From Lederbergia graminis (GTDB lineage: Bacteria; Bacillota; Bacilli; Bacillales; Bacillaceae_C): 64,000 bases of DNA. The first letter of the stretch is position 1. Every line of letters starts with the position of its first letter. The notes beneath the pieces were generated by a model. It was not told the DNA's origin. It saw only the letters and a list, made by a program, of their open reading frames with translations, and did no database searches. Location of the stretch: positions 310,001 through 374,000 of the forward strand of contig NZ_JBHSMC010000001.1 of NCBI RefSeq assembly GCF_042655485.1, read 5' to 3'. Positions 49,849 to 59,357 of the stretch are shown here, in pieces. A program made the position numbers and the translations under genes.

Positions 49849-50862
49849 ATGAAACACAAAATTGTTGTTGCTGGTTGTGGTGCAATGTCTAATGTATGGT
49901 TAGATTATGTTGAAAAACGTGAAAATGCTGAAATTGTTGGATTAGTAGATTTATATATTGAATCGGCTAAAAAGATGGCAGACCGTAGAAATTTACAAGT
50001 ACCATGTTTTGTTGATTTGTCTAAAGCCATTAAAGAAACTGGACCAAATTTAGTGTTAGATATAACGATTCCGGCTAGCCATAAAGAAATAGCTACAACC
50101 GCGATGGAAGCTGGCTGTAATGTTTTTGGTGAGAAGCCTATGGCAGAAACGTTAGAGGATGCAAAAGCTGTTTTACAAGTAGCACAGCAAACTGGTAAAA
50201 AATATTCTGTCATGCAAAACCGGAGATATAACCGCCAAATACGAGCTTTGCAACAAGTAGTCGCAAATAATGTCATAGGAAAAGTTGGTTCCATTCATGC
50301 TGATTTTTTCCTAGGACCTCATTTTGGAGGATTTCGTGATGTAATGGATAATCCATTAATCGTGGATATGGCTATACATACTTTTGATCAAGCACGTTTT
50401 ATTACAGGAGCAGACGCTGTTTCTGTCTATTGTCATGAATATAATCCTGCAGGTTCATGGTATGAAGGAAACTCTTCTGCTGTATGTATCTTTGAAATGA
50501 GTGATGGTTCTGTATTTACATATAGAGGATCTTGGTCAGCAATCGGTATGCAAACTTCTTGGGAATCGGATTGGCGTGTAACAGGCAGTATAGGAAGCGC
50601 AAAGTGGGATGGACACCATTTTCCAGTTTGTGAGATTCGTGATTCATCAAAACCCATTGAATTTGTAGATCATATTAAAAGTGTAGAGATAGAAGATAAC
50701 TGGAATGGGCAAGAAGGACATTGGGGTTGTCTAGATGAAATGTTTTCAGCACTAGAAGAAAATAGGTTGGCTGAGACAGACTGTACAGACAATATTAAGA
50801 GTATGGAGATGGTTTTTGGGGCAGTTGAAAGTGCAAAAAAAGGGAAGAAAGTATTGTTATAG
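49849..50862 (+). CDS. Gfo/Idh/MocA-family sugar oxidoreductase
   Basis: 337 aa from ATG 49849, eight bases after GGAGG. N-terminal Rossmann motif VVAGCGAMSNVW, the family EKP motif in NVFGEKPMAET, and the catalytic region DMAIHTFDQARF (aspartate and histidine of the DxxxH pattern). C-terminal alpha/beta substrate domain follows. Members oxidise or reduce sugars or inositols with NAD(P). A possible cre site upstream fits carbohydrate use. Terminator downstream. Confidence 0.88.
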   Translation: MKHKIVVAGCGAMSNVWLDYVEKRENAEIVGLVDLYIESAKKMADRRNLQVPCFVDLSKAIKETGPNLVLDITIPASHKEIATTAMEAGCNVFGEKPMAETLEDAKAVLQVAQQTGKKYSVMQNRRYNRQIRALQQVVANNVIGKVGSIHADFFLGPHFGGFRDVMDNPLIVDMAIHTFDQARFITGADAVSVYCHEYNPAGSWYEGNSSAVCIFEMSDGSVFTYRGSWSAIGMQTSWESDWRVTGSIGSAKWDGHHFPVCEIRDSSKPIEFVDHIKSVEIEDNWNGQEGHWGCLDEMFSALEENRLAETDCTDNIKSMEMVFGAVESAKKGKKVLL

Positions 50863-50873
50863 AATAAAATATT

Positions 50874-50895
50874 GCCCCTACCATAGGGGCTTTTT
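50874..50895 (+). terminator. Terminator of the Gfo/Idh/MocA gene
   Basis: GCCCCTA/TAGGGGC stem with a three-base loop and T5. Confidence 0.85.
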
Positions 50896-50902
50896 CTAAT
50901 CA

Positions 50903-50911
50903 TGCTATAAT
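50903..50911 (+). promoter_or_regulatory. Extended -10 promoter of the ribosomal protection gene
   Basis: TGCTATAAT directly after the preceding terminator, 38 bases before the start codon. The leader is too short for the attenuation seen in mobile tet(M) genes. Confidence 0.5.
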
Positions 50912-50949
50912 GAAAAATATCTTATAAGGAAGAGGAGTAAAAATAATTT

Positions 50950-52905
50950 ATGTATAAGACGGTCGGCATTTTAGCACATGTAGATGCGGGGAAGACAACT
51001 TTTTCCGAACAGTTACTTTATCATACAAATAGTATAAAGGAGAGAGGCCGAGTCGATCACCAAAGTACATTCCTAGATAATCATGAGATTGAAAAACAAC
51101 GCGGAATTACCGTGTTTGCCGAACAAGCGACATTTGAATACAATAACTCCGTTTATTTTCTTATTGACACTCCGGGGCATGTGGATTTTTCTCCTGAAAT
51201 GGAGCGAGCAGTTCAAGTAATGGATATTGCCATCCTTGTCATTAGTGCTGTCGAAGGAATTCAAGCACATACTGAAACAGTATGGAATTTATTAAAAAGA
51301 CATCAAGTACCGACTTTTATATTCATTAATAAAACAGACCGTACAGGTGCAAATATTGGTAAAGTAATGGGTGATATTGAGATTCATTTAACTAAAGATA
51401 TTTGTGATATAACTACTGGTATGCAAAATGGAAGGATAACCGAGGAATTAATAGAATGTATCGCTGAACGTGATGAAGATTTATTAGATCATTACATGGA
51501 GAAGGGATACGAAGAAATCCTATGGTTAGAAAAAATGAAGCAAATGATACAGACAACTAACATTTATCCTTGTGCTTATGGTTCCGCTCTCCAAGATATT
51601 GGGATTAAAGAATTTCTCGACCAATTGGACTTATTAACGATGACAAATTATGATCCTAATACTACATTTTCAGGACGTGTTTATAAGATTCGTCATGATG
51701 AAGCAGGTACAAGGATTACGTTCATTAAAGCAATAAGTGGAAAATTGAAGGTGCGAGATGAAATAAACTATTCTAATGGAGAAGTTGAAAAAATAACTCA
51801 AATTCGAAAGTATAATGGAACTAATTTTGTGCAAGTAGATGAAGTTCAAGCTGGTGAAATATTTGCAGTAACAGGTCTTTCAAGTGCAGCTATTGGGGAC
51901 GGTCTTGGTACTTTACAGGAAAATACAAGTTATAATATTGTTCCTACTTTGAAATCAAAGGTAGTTTTTGAACAAGGTATGAACATGAGAGAGGCGTTAA
52001 AATATTTCTACATATTAGATGCAGAAGATCCATCCCTTCATGTTGTATGGGATGAATCTCTTCAACAAATTCATTTACATGTGATGGGTACTATTCAACT
52101 TGAAGTATTACAGCAAGTAATACAAGCTAGGTTTGGGTTAACTGTTTCATTTGATAAACCTGAAATTATTTATAAGGAAACGATTGATTCTATTGTATAT
52201 GGATATGGCCATTTTGAACCACTTCGCCATTATGCAGAAGTGCATTTGAAAATAGAACCAAATGAGCGAAATAAGGGCATTACATTTGAAAGTATTTGCC
52301 ACACAGATCACTTATCCACCAGTTTACAAAATGTTATTAAGCAGCATGTGTTTGAAAGAGACCATCATGGTATTTTAACAGGTTCTCCATTAACAGATGT
52401 AAAAATTACACTTTTAACTGGGAGAGCACATAATAAGCATACACATGGAGGCGATTTCCGTGAAGCTACTTTTCGTGCTTTGCGTCAGGGGTTAGAGAAA
52501 GCGGGAAATATACTCCTTGAACCATATTATGAGTTTAAAATAAAAGTGGATTTAGAACATATGGGGCGGGTAATAGCGGATATACAAACAGCTTCTGGCA
52601 ATTTTGAAGCTCCTGTAACAGAGGGGGAAAAAGCAATTATTACGGGTAAAGCCCCAGTCGCAACCTTTATGGATTACCCAACAACATTAGCTACCTTCAC
52701 GAAAGGAAAAGGTCAAATATCATTATCCTTTGATGGGTATGAACGTTGTCATAATGAACTTACAGTAATTACTACAATTGGCTATGACAAAGATGCCGAT
52801 CAAGAATATACATCGTCCTCCATCTTTTGTGCAAAAGGTGCTGGTTATAGTGTGAAGTGGGATGAAGCAGAATGGATGATGCATTGTGAGAAACTAGAAA
52901 AGTAG
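50950..52905 (+). CDS. Tet(M/O)-like ribosomal protection GTPase
   Basis: 651 aa with the domain plan of EF-G-like ribosomal protection proteins: GTPase domain with G1 AHVDAGKTT, G2 region EKQRGIT, G3 DTPGH and G4 NKTD; then beta-barrel and C-terminal EF-G III-V-like domains. Opening MYKTVGILAHVDAGKTTFSEQ follows the Tet(M) pattern. It would bind the ribosome and dislodge tetracycline, but the resistance phenotype of chromosomal relatives is variable. Base composition and codon use look like the neighbours, so it seems resident rather than newly acquired. Confidence 0.88.
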   Translation: MYKTVGILAHVDAGKTTFSEQLLYHTNSIKERGRVDHQSTFLDNHEIEKQRGITVFAEQATFEYNNSVYFLIDTPGHVDFSPEMERAVQVMDIAILVISAVEGIQAHTETVWNLLKRHQVPTFIFINKTDRTGANIGKVMGDIEIHLTKDICDITTGMQNGRITEELIECIAERDEDLLDHYMEKGYEEILWLEKMKQMIQTTNIYPCAYGSALQDIGIKEFLDQLDLLTMTNYDPNTTFSGRVYKIRHDEAGTRITFIKAISGKLKVRDEINYSNGEVEKITQIRKYNGTNFVQVDEVQAGEIFAVTGLSSAAIGDGLGTLQENTSYNIVPTLKSKVVFEQGMNMREALKYFYILDAEDPSLHVVWDESLQQIHLHVMGTIQLEVLQQVIQARFGLTVSFDKPEIIYKETIDSIVYGYGHFEPLRHYAEVHLKIEPNERNKGITFESICHTDHLSTSLQNVIKQHVFERDHHGILTGSPLTDVKITLLTGRAHNKHTHGGDFREATFRALRQGLEKAGNILLEPYYEFKIKVDLEHMGRVIADIQTASGNFEAPVTEGEKAIITGKAPVATFMDYPTTLATFTKGKGQISLSFDGYERCHNELTVITTIGYDKDADQEYTSSSIFCAKGAGYSVKWDEAEWMMHCEKLEK

Positions 52906-52935
52906 CCTTCACGATATGTGAAGGCTACTTTTTTT
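52901..52935 (+). terminator. Terminator of the ribosomal protection gene
   Basis: Perfect 12-bp stem AGTAGCCTTCAC/GTGAAGGCTACT, loop GATAT, T7; the stop codon is inside the stem. Confidence 0.9.
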
Positions 52936-52999
52936 CATGTATACACAAATGCATCTACCCATAAACTGTATTAATCTTGCTAGAAGGAAGTGGCTAGGG

Positions 53000-53683
53000 A
53001 TGCATGTATTATTAATTGAAGATGAAAAAATATTAGCTAAAAATATAGCATTCTTCTTAGAGCGAGAAGGATATTTAGTTGACATTGAGTATGATGGAGA
53101 GGCAGGGTGGAACTCCTTCCAAAAAAAATCATATGATTTAATTTTAATAGATTGGACTTTGCCTAAAAAAGATGGATTACAATTATGTAAGCAAATACGA
53201 GCAGTCTCAAATGTGCCAATTATTATGATAACTGCAAAAGGTGAAATTATTGATAAAATTCTCGGATTAGAGTTTGGTGCGGATGACTATATTGTGAAGC
53301 CATTTGATCAACGAGAATTGTTAGCCAGAATTCATGCAGTATCAAGAAGAAATCAATTTAAAGATGAGAACAAATTATCATCACAAATATATTATGAAGG
53401 TTTGATATTAGATAGAGAGAAACTATTGCTTTTATTTGGTGAACGTATGATCCATCTCACTGCAAATGAATATAAGTTAATCGAGATATTTTTACAAAGA
53501 CCCAATAATGTGTATTCACGAGAGTTCATATATGAAAAAGTGTGGGGTGGATCGTTGGAGTTTAGTGAACGAACGGTTGATGTTACAATAAGTCGTTTAC
53601 GAAAAAAGATATTAAATTTATCTGGAATGAAATATTTTTATGCAGTCAGAGGCATGGGGTACCGTTTTGGAGAAACAGTATGA
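53000..53683 (+). CDS. OmpR/PhoB-family response regulator
   Basis: 227 aa from ATG 53000 (AGAAGGAAGTGG upstream). Receiver domain (about 1-115): acidic pocket LIEDEK, phosphorylated aspartate in LILIDWTLPKKDG, MITAKG threonine and FGADDYIVKPF lysine. Winged-helix DNA-binding domain (about 130-225) with LTANEYKLIEIFL and ERTVDVTISRLRKK. Overlaps the sensor kinase gene by four bases (ATGA), so they are translated together. Confidence 0.93.
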   Translation: MHVLLIEDEKILAKNIAFFLEREGYLVDIEYDGEAGWNSFQKKSYDLILIDWTLPKKDGLQLCKQIRAVSNVPIIMITAKGEIIDKILGLEFGADDYIVKPFDQRELLARIHAVSRRNQFKDENKLSSQIYYEGLILDREKLLLLFGERMIHLTANEYKLIEIFLQRPNNVYSREFIYEKVWGGSLEFSERTVDVTISRLRKKILNLSGMKYFYAVRGMGYRFGETV

Positions 53684-55032
53684 GGATCCACCTTCGTCTG
53701 TGGATTATATGTACCTCTATATTTTTATCTGTAGAAATTATCTTGTACTTTATCGTTACAATTACTTATGAGAAACAACTTCAGACGGGGTACACGGAGG
53801 TAGCAATTGCAAAAGCCTTATCAATTAATGAAAGATTAGCAGACACTTATCCAGATTCACCTCTACGTACGATGGGTTACTTAAAATCATATAGCAAACA
53901 ATTAAATAGTAGATTAATTATTCTGGATGAGACTAAAAAAATTTTTGCAGATAGTTTTCAGCAATTACAGGAAGACGCAAAACTAAACTTGGCTATTTTA
54001 GATAAGAATAGTTTTCCTGCATCTATTTTTATCAAAACAGCGCCTTACGGATATGTGCAATATACGATGATTCCACTGTCAGAAAATAAGGATGGTTATT
54101 TATTAATAATACATGATGCAAACGAATTATACGAAGAGATAAAATCCTTTCAAAAATGGTTAATTATCACATTACTTAGTGTCATTTTAGTGTTTTTTGT
54201 CATCGCTTATTTTGTCTCAAGATGGTTTACATTGCCCATTCGTCAAATAATACTTCGATTAAAAACCATCACACCATATAGGCGGAACTTTTACTTAAAT
54301 TATCCTCACAATGATGAAATAAAAGAACTTATTAAAGCAATGCAAAGCATGGTTGAGCAACTTAATATTTATGATGCTAGACAGCGGCGCTTTTTAAGTA
54401 CTTCTTCTCATGAATTAAAAACACCATTAACAACAATGTATTTAATATTAGAAAATTTACCTTATGTTCGAGACAATGATGAATCTTTTCATGAATTCAT
54501 ACATGATCTAATGATACAGGTAAAGAAAATGAAACGCATGGTCGAGCAACTATTACAAATAACCAAGATAGAGGACCAATTTATACAGAAAGAAAAAATA
54601 ACCACCCATGATATTAAAAGTCATCTTCATACAACATTTCAATATTTGTCTCAATCAAAACAAATTTACCTCCAATTTGAGATGGAAGATATCTCAATAT
54701 ATGTTGATAGATCGTTATTTTTGCACGCTCTAGATAATCTTGTTGCAAATGGCATCCAATATTCACCGAACGGCAGCATTGTATCAATCAGTGTAAAAAA
54801 GTGGAGTGAAAACTGCATAATTTCCATATGTGATCAAGGGATAGGAATATCCGATGCAGATATAAACCATATTTTTGAACCATTTTTTCGCGTGAATGAT
54901 GCAACTGAGTGGAATCAAGAAGGTAGTGGACTTGGCTTGTCCATAGTTAAACAAATGGTTGACAGTCATCAAGGCAGGATAGAAATTGAATCTGAGCTGG
55001 AACAAGGAACATGTATAAGAATAATATTATGA
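53680..55032 (+). CDS. Sensor histidine kinase
   Basis: 450 aa. Two membrane helices (about 8-28 and 157-180) flank an extracellular sensor domain of about 125 residues. A HAMP-like linker follows, then the H-box STSSHELKTPLTTM with the phosphorylated histidine, N-box DNLVANGIQYSPNG, G1 DQGIGI and G2 GSGLGLSIVKQMV. Signal unknown. The gene ends about 95 bases before a GerM-domain lipoprotein gene, a plausible third member of the operon. Confidence 0.92.
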   Translation: MRIHLRLWIICTSIFLSVEIILYFIVTITYEKQLQTGYTEVAIAKALSINERLADTYPDSPLRTMGYLKSYSKQLNSRLIILDETKKIFADSFQQLQEDAKLNLAILDKNSFPASIFIKTAPYGYVQYTMIPLSENKDGYLLIIHDANELYEEIKSFQKWLIITLLSVILVFFVIAYFVSRWFTLPIRQIILRLKTITPYRRNFYLNYPHNDEIKELIKAMQSMVEQLNIYDARQRRFLSTSSHELKTPLTTMYLILENLPYVRDNDESFHEFIHDLMIQVKKMKRMVEQLLQITKIEDQFIQKEKITTHDIKSHLHTTFQYLSQSKQIYLQFEMEDISIYVDRSLFLHALDNLVANGIQYSPNGSIVSISVKKWSENCIISICDQGIGISDADINHIFEPFFRVNDATEWNQEGSGLGLSIVKQMVDSHQGRIEIESELEQGTCIRIIL

Positions 55033-55126
55033 GGTAACAAAATTGTTACAATTCATCAACTGTAGTGATACAAACAAGTTATACATTATGGTGAGAACTA
55101 AATCATCATATAGGGGGTGTAAGAAA

Positions 55127-56068
55127 ATGAAGACGATTTGCAAATGGATTCTTATCGTACTTGTATTTTTCTTCACATTAGTAGCATGTGCACAAAAAAG
55201 TGTAAATACAAATCCACCTGAGCAAATAGATAAGAACAGTGATAACAAAACAGAAGATGAATTAGATGAATCAAACTTATCACCAACACCTGGAAAAACA
55301 AATCCCATTATTGAAAAAGAAGTTATTCTTTACTTTTCTGACAATGACTTAATGGATACGTATCGCGTCAAAGCAAATATAACTGTGGAAGATAATAATC
55401 CACTTAACATAGCTAAATCAGCACTAGAAGCTTGGATTAAAGGGCCAAGTCATGATGAATTGCACGGATTAATTCATCCTGATGTTATGATAGAATATGT
55501 TGAAAATAAAGACGGTGTTGCATATGTTAGCTTTTCAGAAGAGATCACTAAAAGCAACCTAGGCTCTACAGGGGAATTAATGTTTGCTGAACAGATTGTG
55601 ATGATCATGGAACAATTTGGATTTGAGCAGACACAAATTCTAGTTGAAGGGCAAATAGTAGAATCTATTATTGGACATTTATTTACAGCGGAGCCATTGG
55701 TAGCAGGTGATCCAGATAATTATCAGTGGATAAAAGATAAAGACCCGCGGACGATAGTGGTGCAAAATATTGCATTCCGTATTTTTGAACCTGCACCACA
55801 CACAGAAGTAAAAGATAAGATTGTAATAAGGGGGTTAGCACGAGTTTTTGAAGGGGTTATCATGTACGAATTTGAAGATGGTCACTTTATATTAGATGAA
55901 GGATTCACGACTGCAACTAAGGGTGCCCCAGAATGGGGAGAATTTGAAATTACGATAGATGTCAATGGTGTAGCTTATGAAACAGGATTAGTTGTATTAT
56001 ATGAAGAAAGTGCGAAAGATGGTTCGAGAATAAATGAATTAATAATACCTTTGAAAATAATAAAATAA
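55127..56068 (+). CDS. GerM/Gmad2-domain lipoprotein
   Basis: 313 aa from ATG 55127 behind AGGGGGTG. Signal peptide with lipobox LVAC. After an acidic Asn/Asp-rich linker comes a GerMN domain (about 75-195, with VILYFSDNDLMDTYRV and EAWIKGPSHDELHGLIHPDV) and a C-terminal Gmad2 immunoglobulin-like domain (about 220-313). GerM-type proteins act in the sporulating cell envelope in B. subtilis. Here it follows a two-component system, so it may be its target or accessory sensor. Confidence 0.82.
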   Translation: MKTICKWILIVLVFFFTLVACAQKSVNTNPPEQIDKNSDNKTEDELDESNLSPTPGKTNPIIEKEVILYFSDNDLMDTYRVKANITVEDNNPLNIAKSALEAWIKGPSHDELHGLIHPDVMIEYVENKDGVAYVSFSEEITKSNLGSTGELMFAEQIVMIMEQFGFEQTQILVEGQIVESIIGHLFTAEPLVAGDPDNYQWIKDKDPRTIVVQNIAFRIFEPAPHTEVKDKIVIRGLARVFEGVIMYEFEDGHFILDEGFTTATKGAPEWGEFEITIDVNGVAYETGLVVLYEESAKDGSRINELIIPLKIIK

Positions 56069-56072
56069 GTAC

Positions 56073-56109
56073 ATTACCTGTTTCATTTAATTGGAACAGG
56101 TAATTTTTT
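56073..56109 (+). terminator. Terminator of the GerM-domain gene
   Basis: ATTACCTGTT/AACAGGTAAT stem, 12-base loop, T6. Confidence 0.85.
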
Positions 56110-56230
56110 ATTGTATTAATACCTTATATGCATTATTTTTATTCCATTTATGCATTGGACGCAATGATTTTAATAAATTATGATAAACTTAGATTTGAAT
56201 TCTGAAAAATGAAAAAGGGTGATGAATGCA

Positions 56231-56983
56231 ATGGAATATAATAGAGAATTACTCGCTTCAAAATTTTTACGTCTTACATATAAAACGATGCCTTATCGGC
56301 TTTTTATACCAGAAAATTATAACGATCAAGAATCTTACCCACTCGTATTGTTTTTGCATGGTGGAGGGGAACGAGGAACCGATAATGAAAGGCACATTCT
56401 TATAAATGATGGTGCATTAGTATGGACAACCTCTGAGAACCAAAAGAAAAATCCAGCGTTTGTTTTAGCTCCACAATCACGTGACGAAGCGGATGGTGGC
56501 TTTGGATTAACTCGTGATCCGGAAAAACCAACAGAAATTAATCTGCGCCGAGCATTTGAGATAAGCGATGACTTGAAAATGGCACATGAGATACTAATGA
56601 ATGTAGTGGAAGAGTACAATATTGATAATAATCGTTTATATGTAACAGGATTATCTCAAGGTGGATTTGGGACATATAATTTAAATATGGCATATCCTGA
56701 CTTGTTTGCTGCTATGGTTCCTATAGCTGGTGGTGGCGATCCTGAAAAAGCTGAATTACTAGTTGATAAACCGCTCTGGAATTTCCATGCAGAAGATGAT
56801 GGAATAATTCCTGTTTCTTATTCTCGCAATATTATTAATAGCATTAGGGAAGCAGGTGGAAATCCAATTTATACCGAGTATTCGGTAGATAAAGGGTATA
56901 ATCATGGATCCTGGGTACCTGCTTATAACAATCCAGAGCTAATTGATTGGGTATTTCAGCAAGTTAAAGGGAAGAAAAGCTAA
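56231..56983 (+). CDS. Alpha/beta hydrolase (esterase/peptidase-like)
   Basis: About 250 aa (ATG 56231; ATG 56222 is an alternative) behind AAAGGGTGATG. The oxyanion region FLHGGGERGTDNERH, the nucleophile in GLSQGGFGTYN, the acid in AEDDGIIP and the histidine in GYNHGSW complete the catalytic triad. It resembles phospholipase/carboxylesterase and PHB-depolymerase-like enzymes of COG4099. No signal peptide, so cytoplasmic. Substrate unknown. Confidence 0.85.
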   Translation: MEYNRELLASKFLRLTYKTMPYRLFIPENYNDQESYPLVLFLHGGGERGTDNERHILINDGALVWTTSENQKKNPAFVLAPQSRDEADGGFGLTRDPEKPTEINLRRAFEISDDLKMAHEILMNVVEEYNIDNNRLYVTGLSQGGFGTYNLNMAYPDLFAAMVPIAGGGDPEKAELLVDKPLWNFHAEDDGIIPVSYSRNIINSIREAGGNPIYTEYSVDKGYNHGSWVPAYNNPELIDWVFQQVKGKKS

Positions 56984-56989
56984 ATCCAT

Positions 56990-57877
56990 TTATTCCATAT
57001 TGTCCGCGTAGCGTTTATAAAGGAAATCACGAAAACGTTCTGCTGCTGGTGATAAATATCCATTTGATTTCCATGCTAATCCAATTTTTCTCCGGCTCCC
57101 CGAGTCTTTAATTCGGAGCCGGACTACATTACTATAATCAAGTTTAGTGATATCTGGTAACAGCGAAATTCCTAAACCGGCAGTAACGAAACCAAGTACT
57201 GTTACAACTTCATCTGCTTCGAATAATATATTTGGTGTAATTTGTGCTTGGTTAAATAACTCATCTGCAATTGTCCGCAACCCATATCCTTGTTTAATTG
57301 CTATGAAAGCCTCATTCTCCAATTCATGAATATGTATTTCTCCTTTATTTGCTAAAGGGTGATGCATCGGGGCGTATGCGAAAATTTCTTCTTCCCATAA
57401 ATATTTCCATTCTACCGATTTCCTCGTTTCTGTCATGGATGACAGTACAAAATCAACTTCTCCTTGTTCTAATTGATCTAGCATAACATTAGTTGCCTGT
57501 TGGTATAATTGAAAACGAATATGTGGTGCTTCTTGTAAAAATTGATTCAATAAAGTAGGGACAGCAAAAATACCTAAAGATTTAAGAAAAGAAAATGCCA
57601 CAACTCCATAATCGGGATGTAGTAAGTTACTGAGTTCTTCTTTACCATCGGAAATTTCCTTCAATGCACGGCTGACACGTGTTTTAAATCGTTCGCCATA
57701 GCGATTTAAGCGAACTGTTCGTCCTTCACGGTCAAACAATGGGACCCCGAGTTCAGCTTCTAAATTTGCAATAGATCGACTTAATGCAGGTTGTGATATA
57801 GACAGTATTTCAGCTGCTTTTGTGAAATGTTGAACCTTTGCAACTGTATGAAAATATTCCAATTGCTGCCATTCCAT
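56990..57877 (-). CDS. LysR-family transcriptional regulator
   Basis: 295 aa. N-terminal winged helix-turn-helix typical of LysR (EYFHTVAKVQHFTKAAEILSIS, then QPALSRSIANLEAELGVPLFDR), followed by a periplasmic-binding-like effector domain (about 90-295) with the closing GLGISLLPD. Divergent from the TauE/SafE-type permease gene, whose expression it probably controls. Effector unknown. Confidence 0.9.
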   Translation of the reverse strand: MEWQQLEYFHTVAKVQHFTKAAEILSISQPALSRSIANLEAELGVPLFDREGRTVRLNRYGERFKTRVSRALKEISDGKEELSNLLHPDYGVVAFSFLKSLGIFAVPTLLNQFLQEAPHIRFQLYQQATNVMLDQLEQGEVDFVLSSMTETRKSVEWKYLWEEEIFAYAPMHHPLANKGEIHIHELENEAFIAIKQGYGLRTIADELFNQAQITPNILFEADEVVTVLGFVTAGLGISLLPDITKLDYSNVVRLRIKDSGSRRKIGLAWKSNGYLSPAAERFRDFLYKRYADNME

Positions 57878-58005
57878 TTTCTAACCAGCTCCCTTTCATG
57901 CATAAAATGCATTAATCCTATATAAATAATACATTAGACAATATGATAAATTCAAATTAATATAAAAATAGATATATAGAAGCTGTTTTTGAGGAGATGG
58001 ATAGA

Positions 58006-58755
58006 TTGGAAATAATGGAATTAATTTTAATGATGTTTATTACCGGAATGCTACTTGGTTTTATCGGAGCAGGTGGTTCCGGTTTTATGATTGCTATTTT
58101 AACAGTCATATTTGATTATCCGATCCATATTGCAATGGGGACAGCACTAGCAGCAATGATGTTTACTACATTATCTGGTACAGTAAGCCAAATCCGTGAA
58201 AGAAATACCGATATAAAAAGTGGAATTATTATTGGACTTACAGGAGCAATAGCAGCTTATTTTGGGACTAGAGTTGCATTTGCAATTCCAGAATCAATTA
58301 TTGGATGGTTCACAGCTGGAATGCTCGTCTTATCTAGTGTCGCTTTATTTTTGCGGTTAGTTTTAGCTTCCGATCAATATGTACAACTAGACAATAAAAC
58401 AACGCGTTATTGGATACTTTCTGTATTAATCGGAATTGTAACAGGATTCCTATCCGGAACATTTGGGATTGGTTCAACACCATTCATTCAAGTAGGATTA
58501 ATGTTGTTGCTTGGACTTCCAATGCGAATGGCAGCAGGAACATCGATGCTTATTATCTTGCCAATAGCAGCTGCTGGAGGAGCAGGGTACTTTTGGGCTG
58601 GCAGCTTAGATTTTCAATTATTATTTACCGTATTAATTGGAACGATGACAGGGTCGTATATAGGAGCAAAATTTACTAAACGTGCACCTCAAAAACTCTT
58701 AAAAACAGGTATGATTGCTACTCCTATAGCAGCTGCTTGTTTGTTAGTACTATAG
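58006..58755 (+). CDS. TSUP-family (TauE/SafE) permease
   Basis: 249 aa from TTG 58006, nine bases after GGAG; ATG 57997 sits directly on the binding site. About eight helices in two halves, each with a conserved glycine-rich motif: GFIGAGGSGFMIAIL in the first and GFLSGTFGIGSTPFIQVGL in the second, the TSUP signature. Such proteins move sulfite, sulfonates or organic anions. Divergent LysR regulator. A bidirectional terminator follows. Confidence 0.88.
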   Translation: MEIMELILMMFITGMLLGFIGAGGSGFMIAILTVIFDYPIHIAMGTALAAMMFTTLSGTVSQIRERNTDIKSGIIIGLTGAIAAYFGTRVAFAIPESIIGWFTAGMLVLSSVALFLRLVLASDQYVQLDNKTTRYWILSVLIGIVTGFLSGTFGIGSTPFIQVGLMLLLGLPMRMAAGTSMLIILPIAAAGGAGYFWAGSLDFQLLFTVLIGTMTGSYIGAKFTKRAPQKLLKTGMIATPIAAACLLVL

Positions 58756-58765
58756 TAACTATATT

Positions 58766-58802
58766 AAAAAGAACCGAATTTAAATTTAATTCGGTTCTTT
58801 TT
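58766..58802. terminator. Terminator of the TSUP gene
   Basis: AAAAAGAACCGAATT/AATTCGGTTCTTTTT, 15-bp stem with A and T flanks, effective both ways. Confidence 0.88.
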
Positions 58803-58810
58803 AACATACT

Positions 58811-58837
58811 TTCAACGTTTTAGTCTTATCATTCGTA
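58811..58837 (+). promoter_or_regulatory. Possible autoregulated ECF promoter
   Basis: TTCAAC (58811-58816) and CGTA (58834-58837), 17 bases apart, recall the SigW-type TGAAAC-N16-CGTA promoter. It lies just upstream of the ECF sigma gene, which typically drives its own promoter. Confidence 0.4.
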
Positions 58838-58865
58838 TTATTAGTGAAGGAAAGGGGGAGGGATT

Positions 58866-59357
58866 GTGAAAAGTTCTTTATTGCGTACGGATGAAGAACT
58901 GTCACAAATTTATTTTCGCCATGTAAATACCGTATATCGTGTTTGCTTAATGTATATGAGAAATCAGCATGATACAGAGGATATGGTTCAAAATACATTC
59001 ATTAGACTGATGCGAGATAACACCTTATTTCAAAGCGAAGAACATGAAAAAGCATGGTTAATTAGAACAGCTACCAATGTGTGTAAAGATTTTTTTCGAA
59101 ATAGATGGAGAAAGGTCTTAAGTCTAGAAAAGGTAGCTGATGTGACAGAAAAGGATGGTCCAATCATAGACGAAACACTAAAGCTGGTAATGGATCTACC
59201 TAATAAATATAAAACTGTTGTATATATGTACTATTATGAAGGGTATTCTTCTGTAGAAATAGCAGAAATACTAAAGAAAAACGAATCTACTATTAGAGGT
59301 TATTTATCTACCGCGAGAAAGCTCCTTAAAATCCAAATGGAAGGTGATTTCGAGTGA
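58866..59357 (+). CDS. ECF-family RNA polymerase sigma factor
   Basis: 163 aa from GTG 58866 behind AAAGGGGGAGG. Region 2 (about 10-75) has YRVCLMYMRNQHDTEDMVQNTFIRLM, region 4 (about 105-155) has DLPNKYKTVVYMYYYEGYSSVEIAEILKKNESTIRGYLSTARK. No C-terminal extension. Its stop overlaps the start of the next gene by four bases, the typical coupling to an anti-sigma factor. Confidence 0.92.
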   Translation: MKSSLLRTDEELSQIYFRHVNTVYRVCLMYMRNQHDTEDMVQNTFIRLMRDNTLFQSEEHEKAWLIRTATNVCKDFFRNRWRKVLSLEKVADVTEKDGPIIDETLKLVMDLPNKYKTVVYMYYYEGYSSVEIAEILKKNESTIRGYLSTARKLLKIQMEGDFE

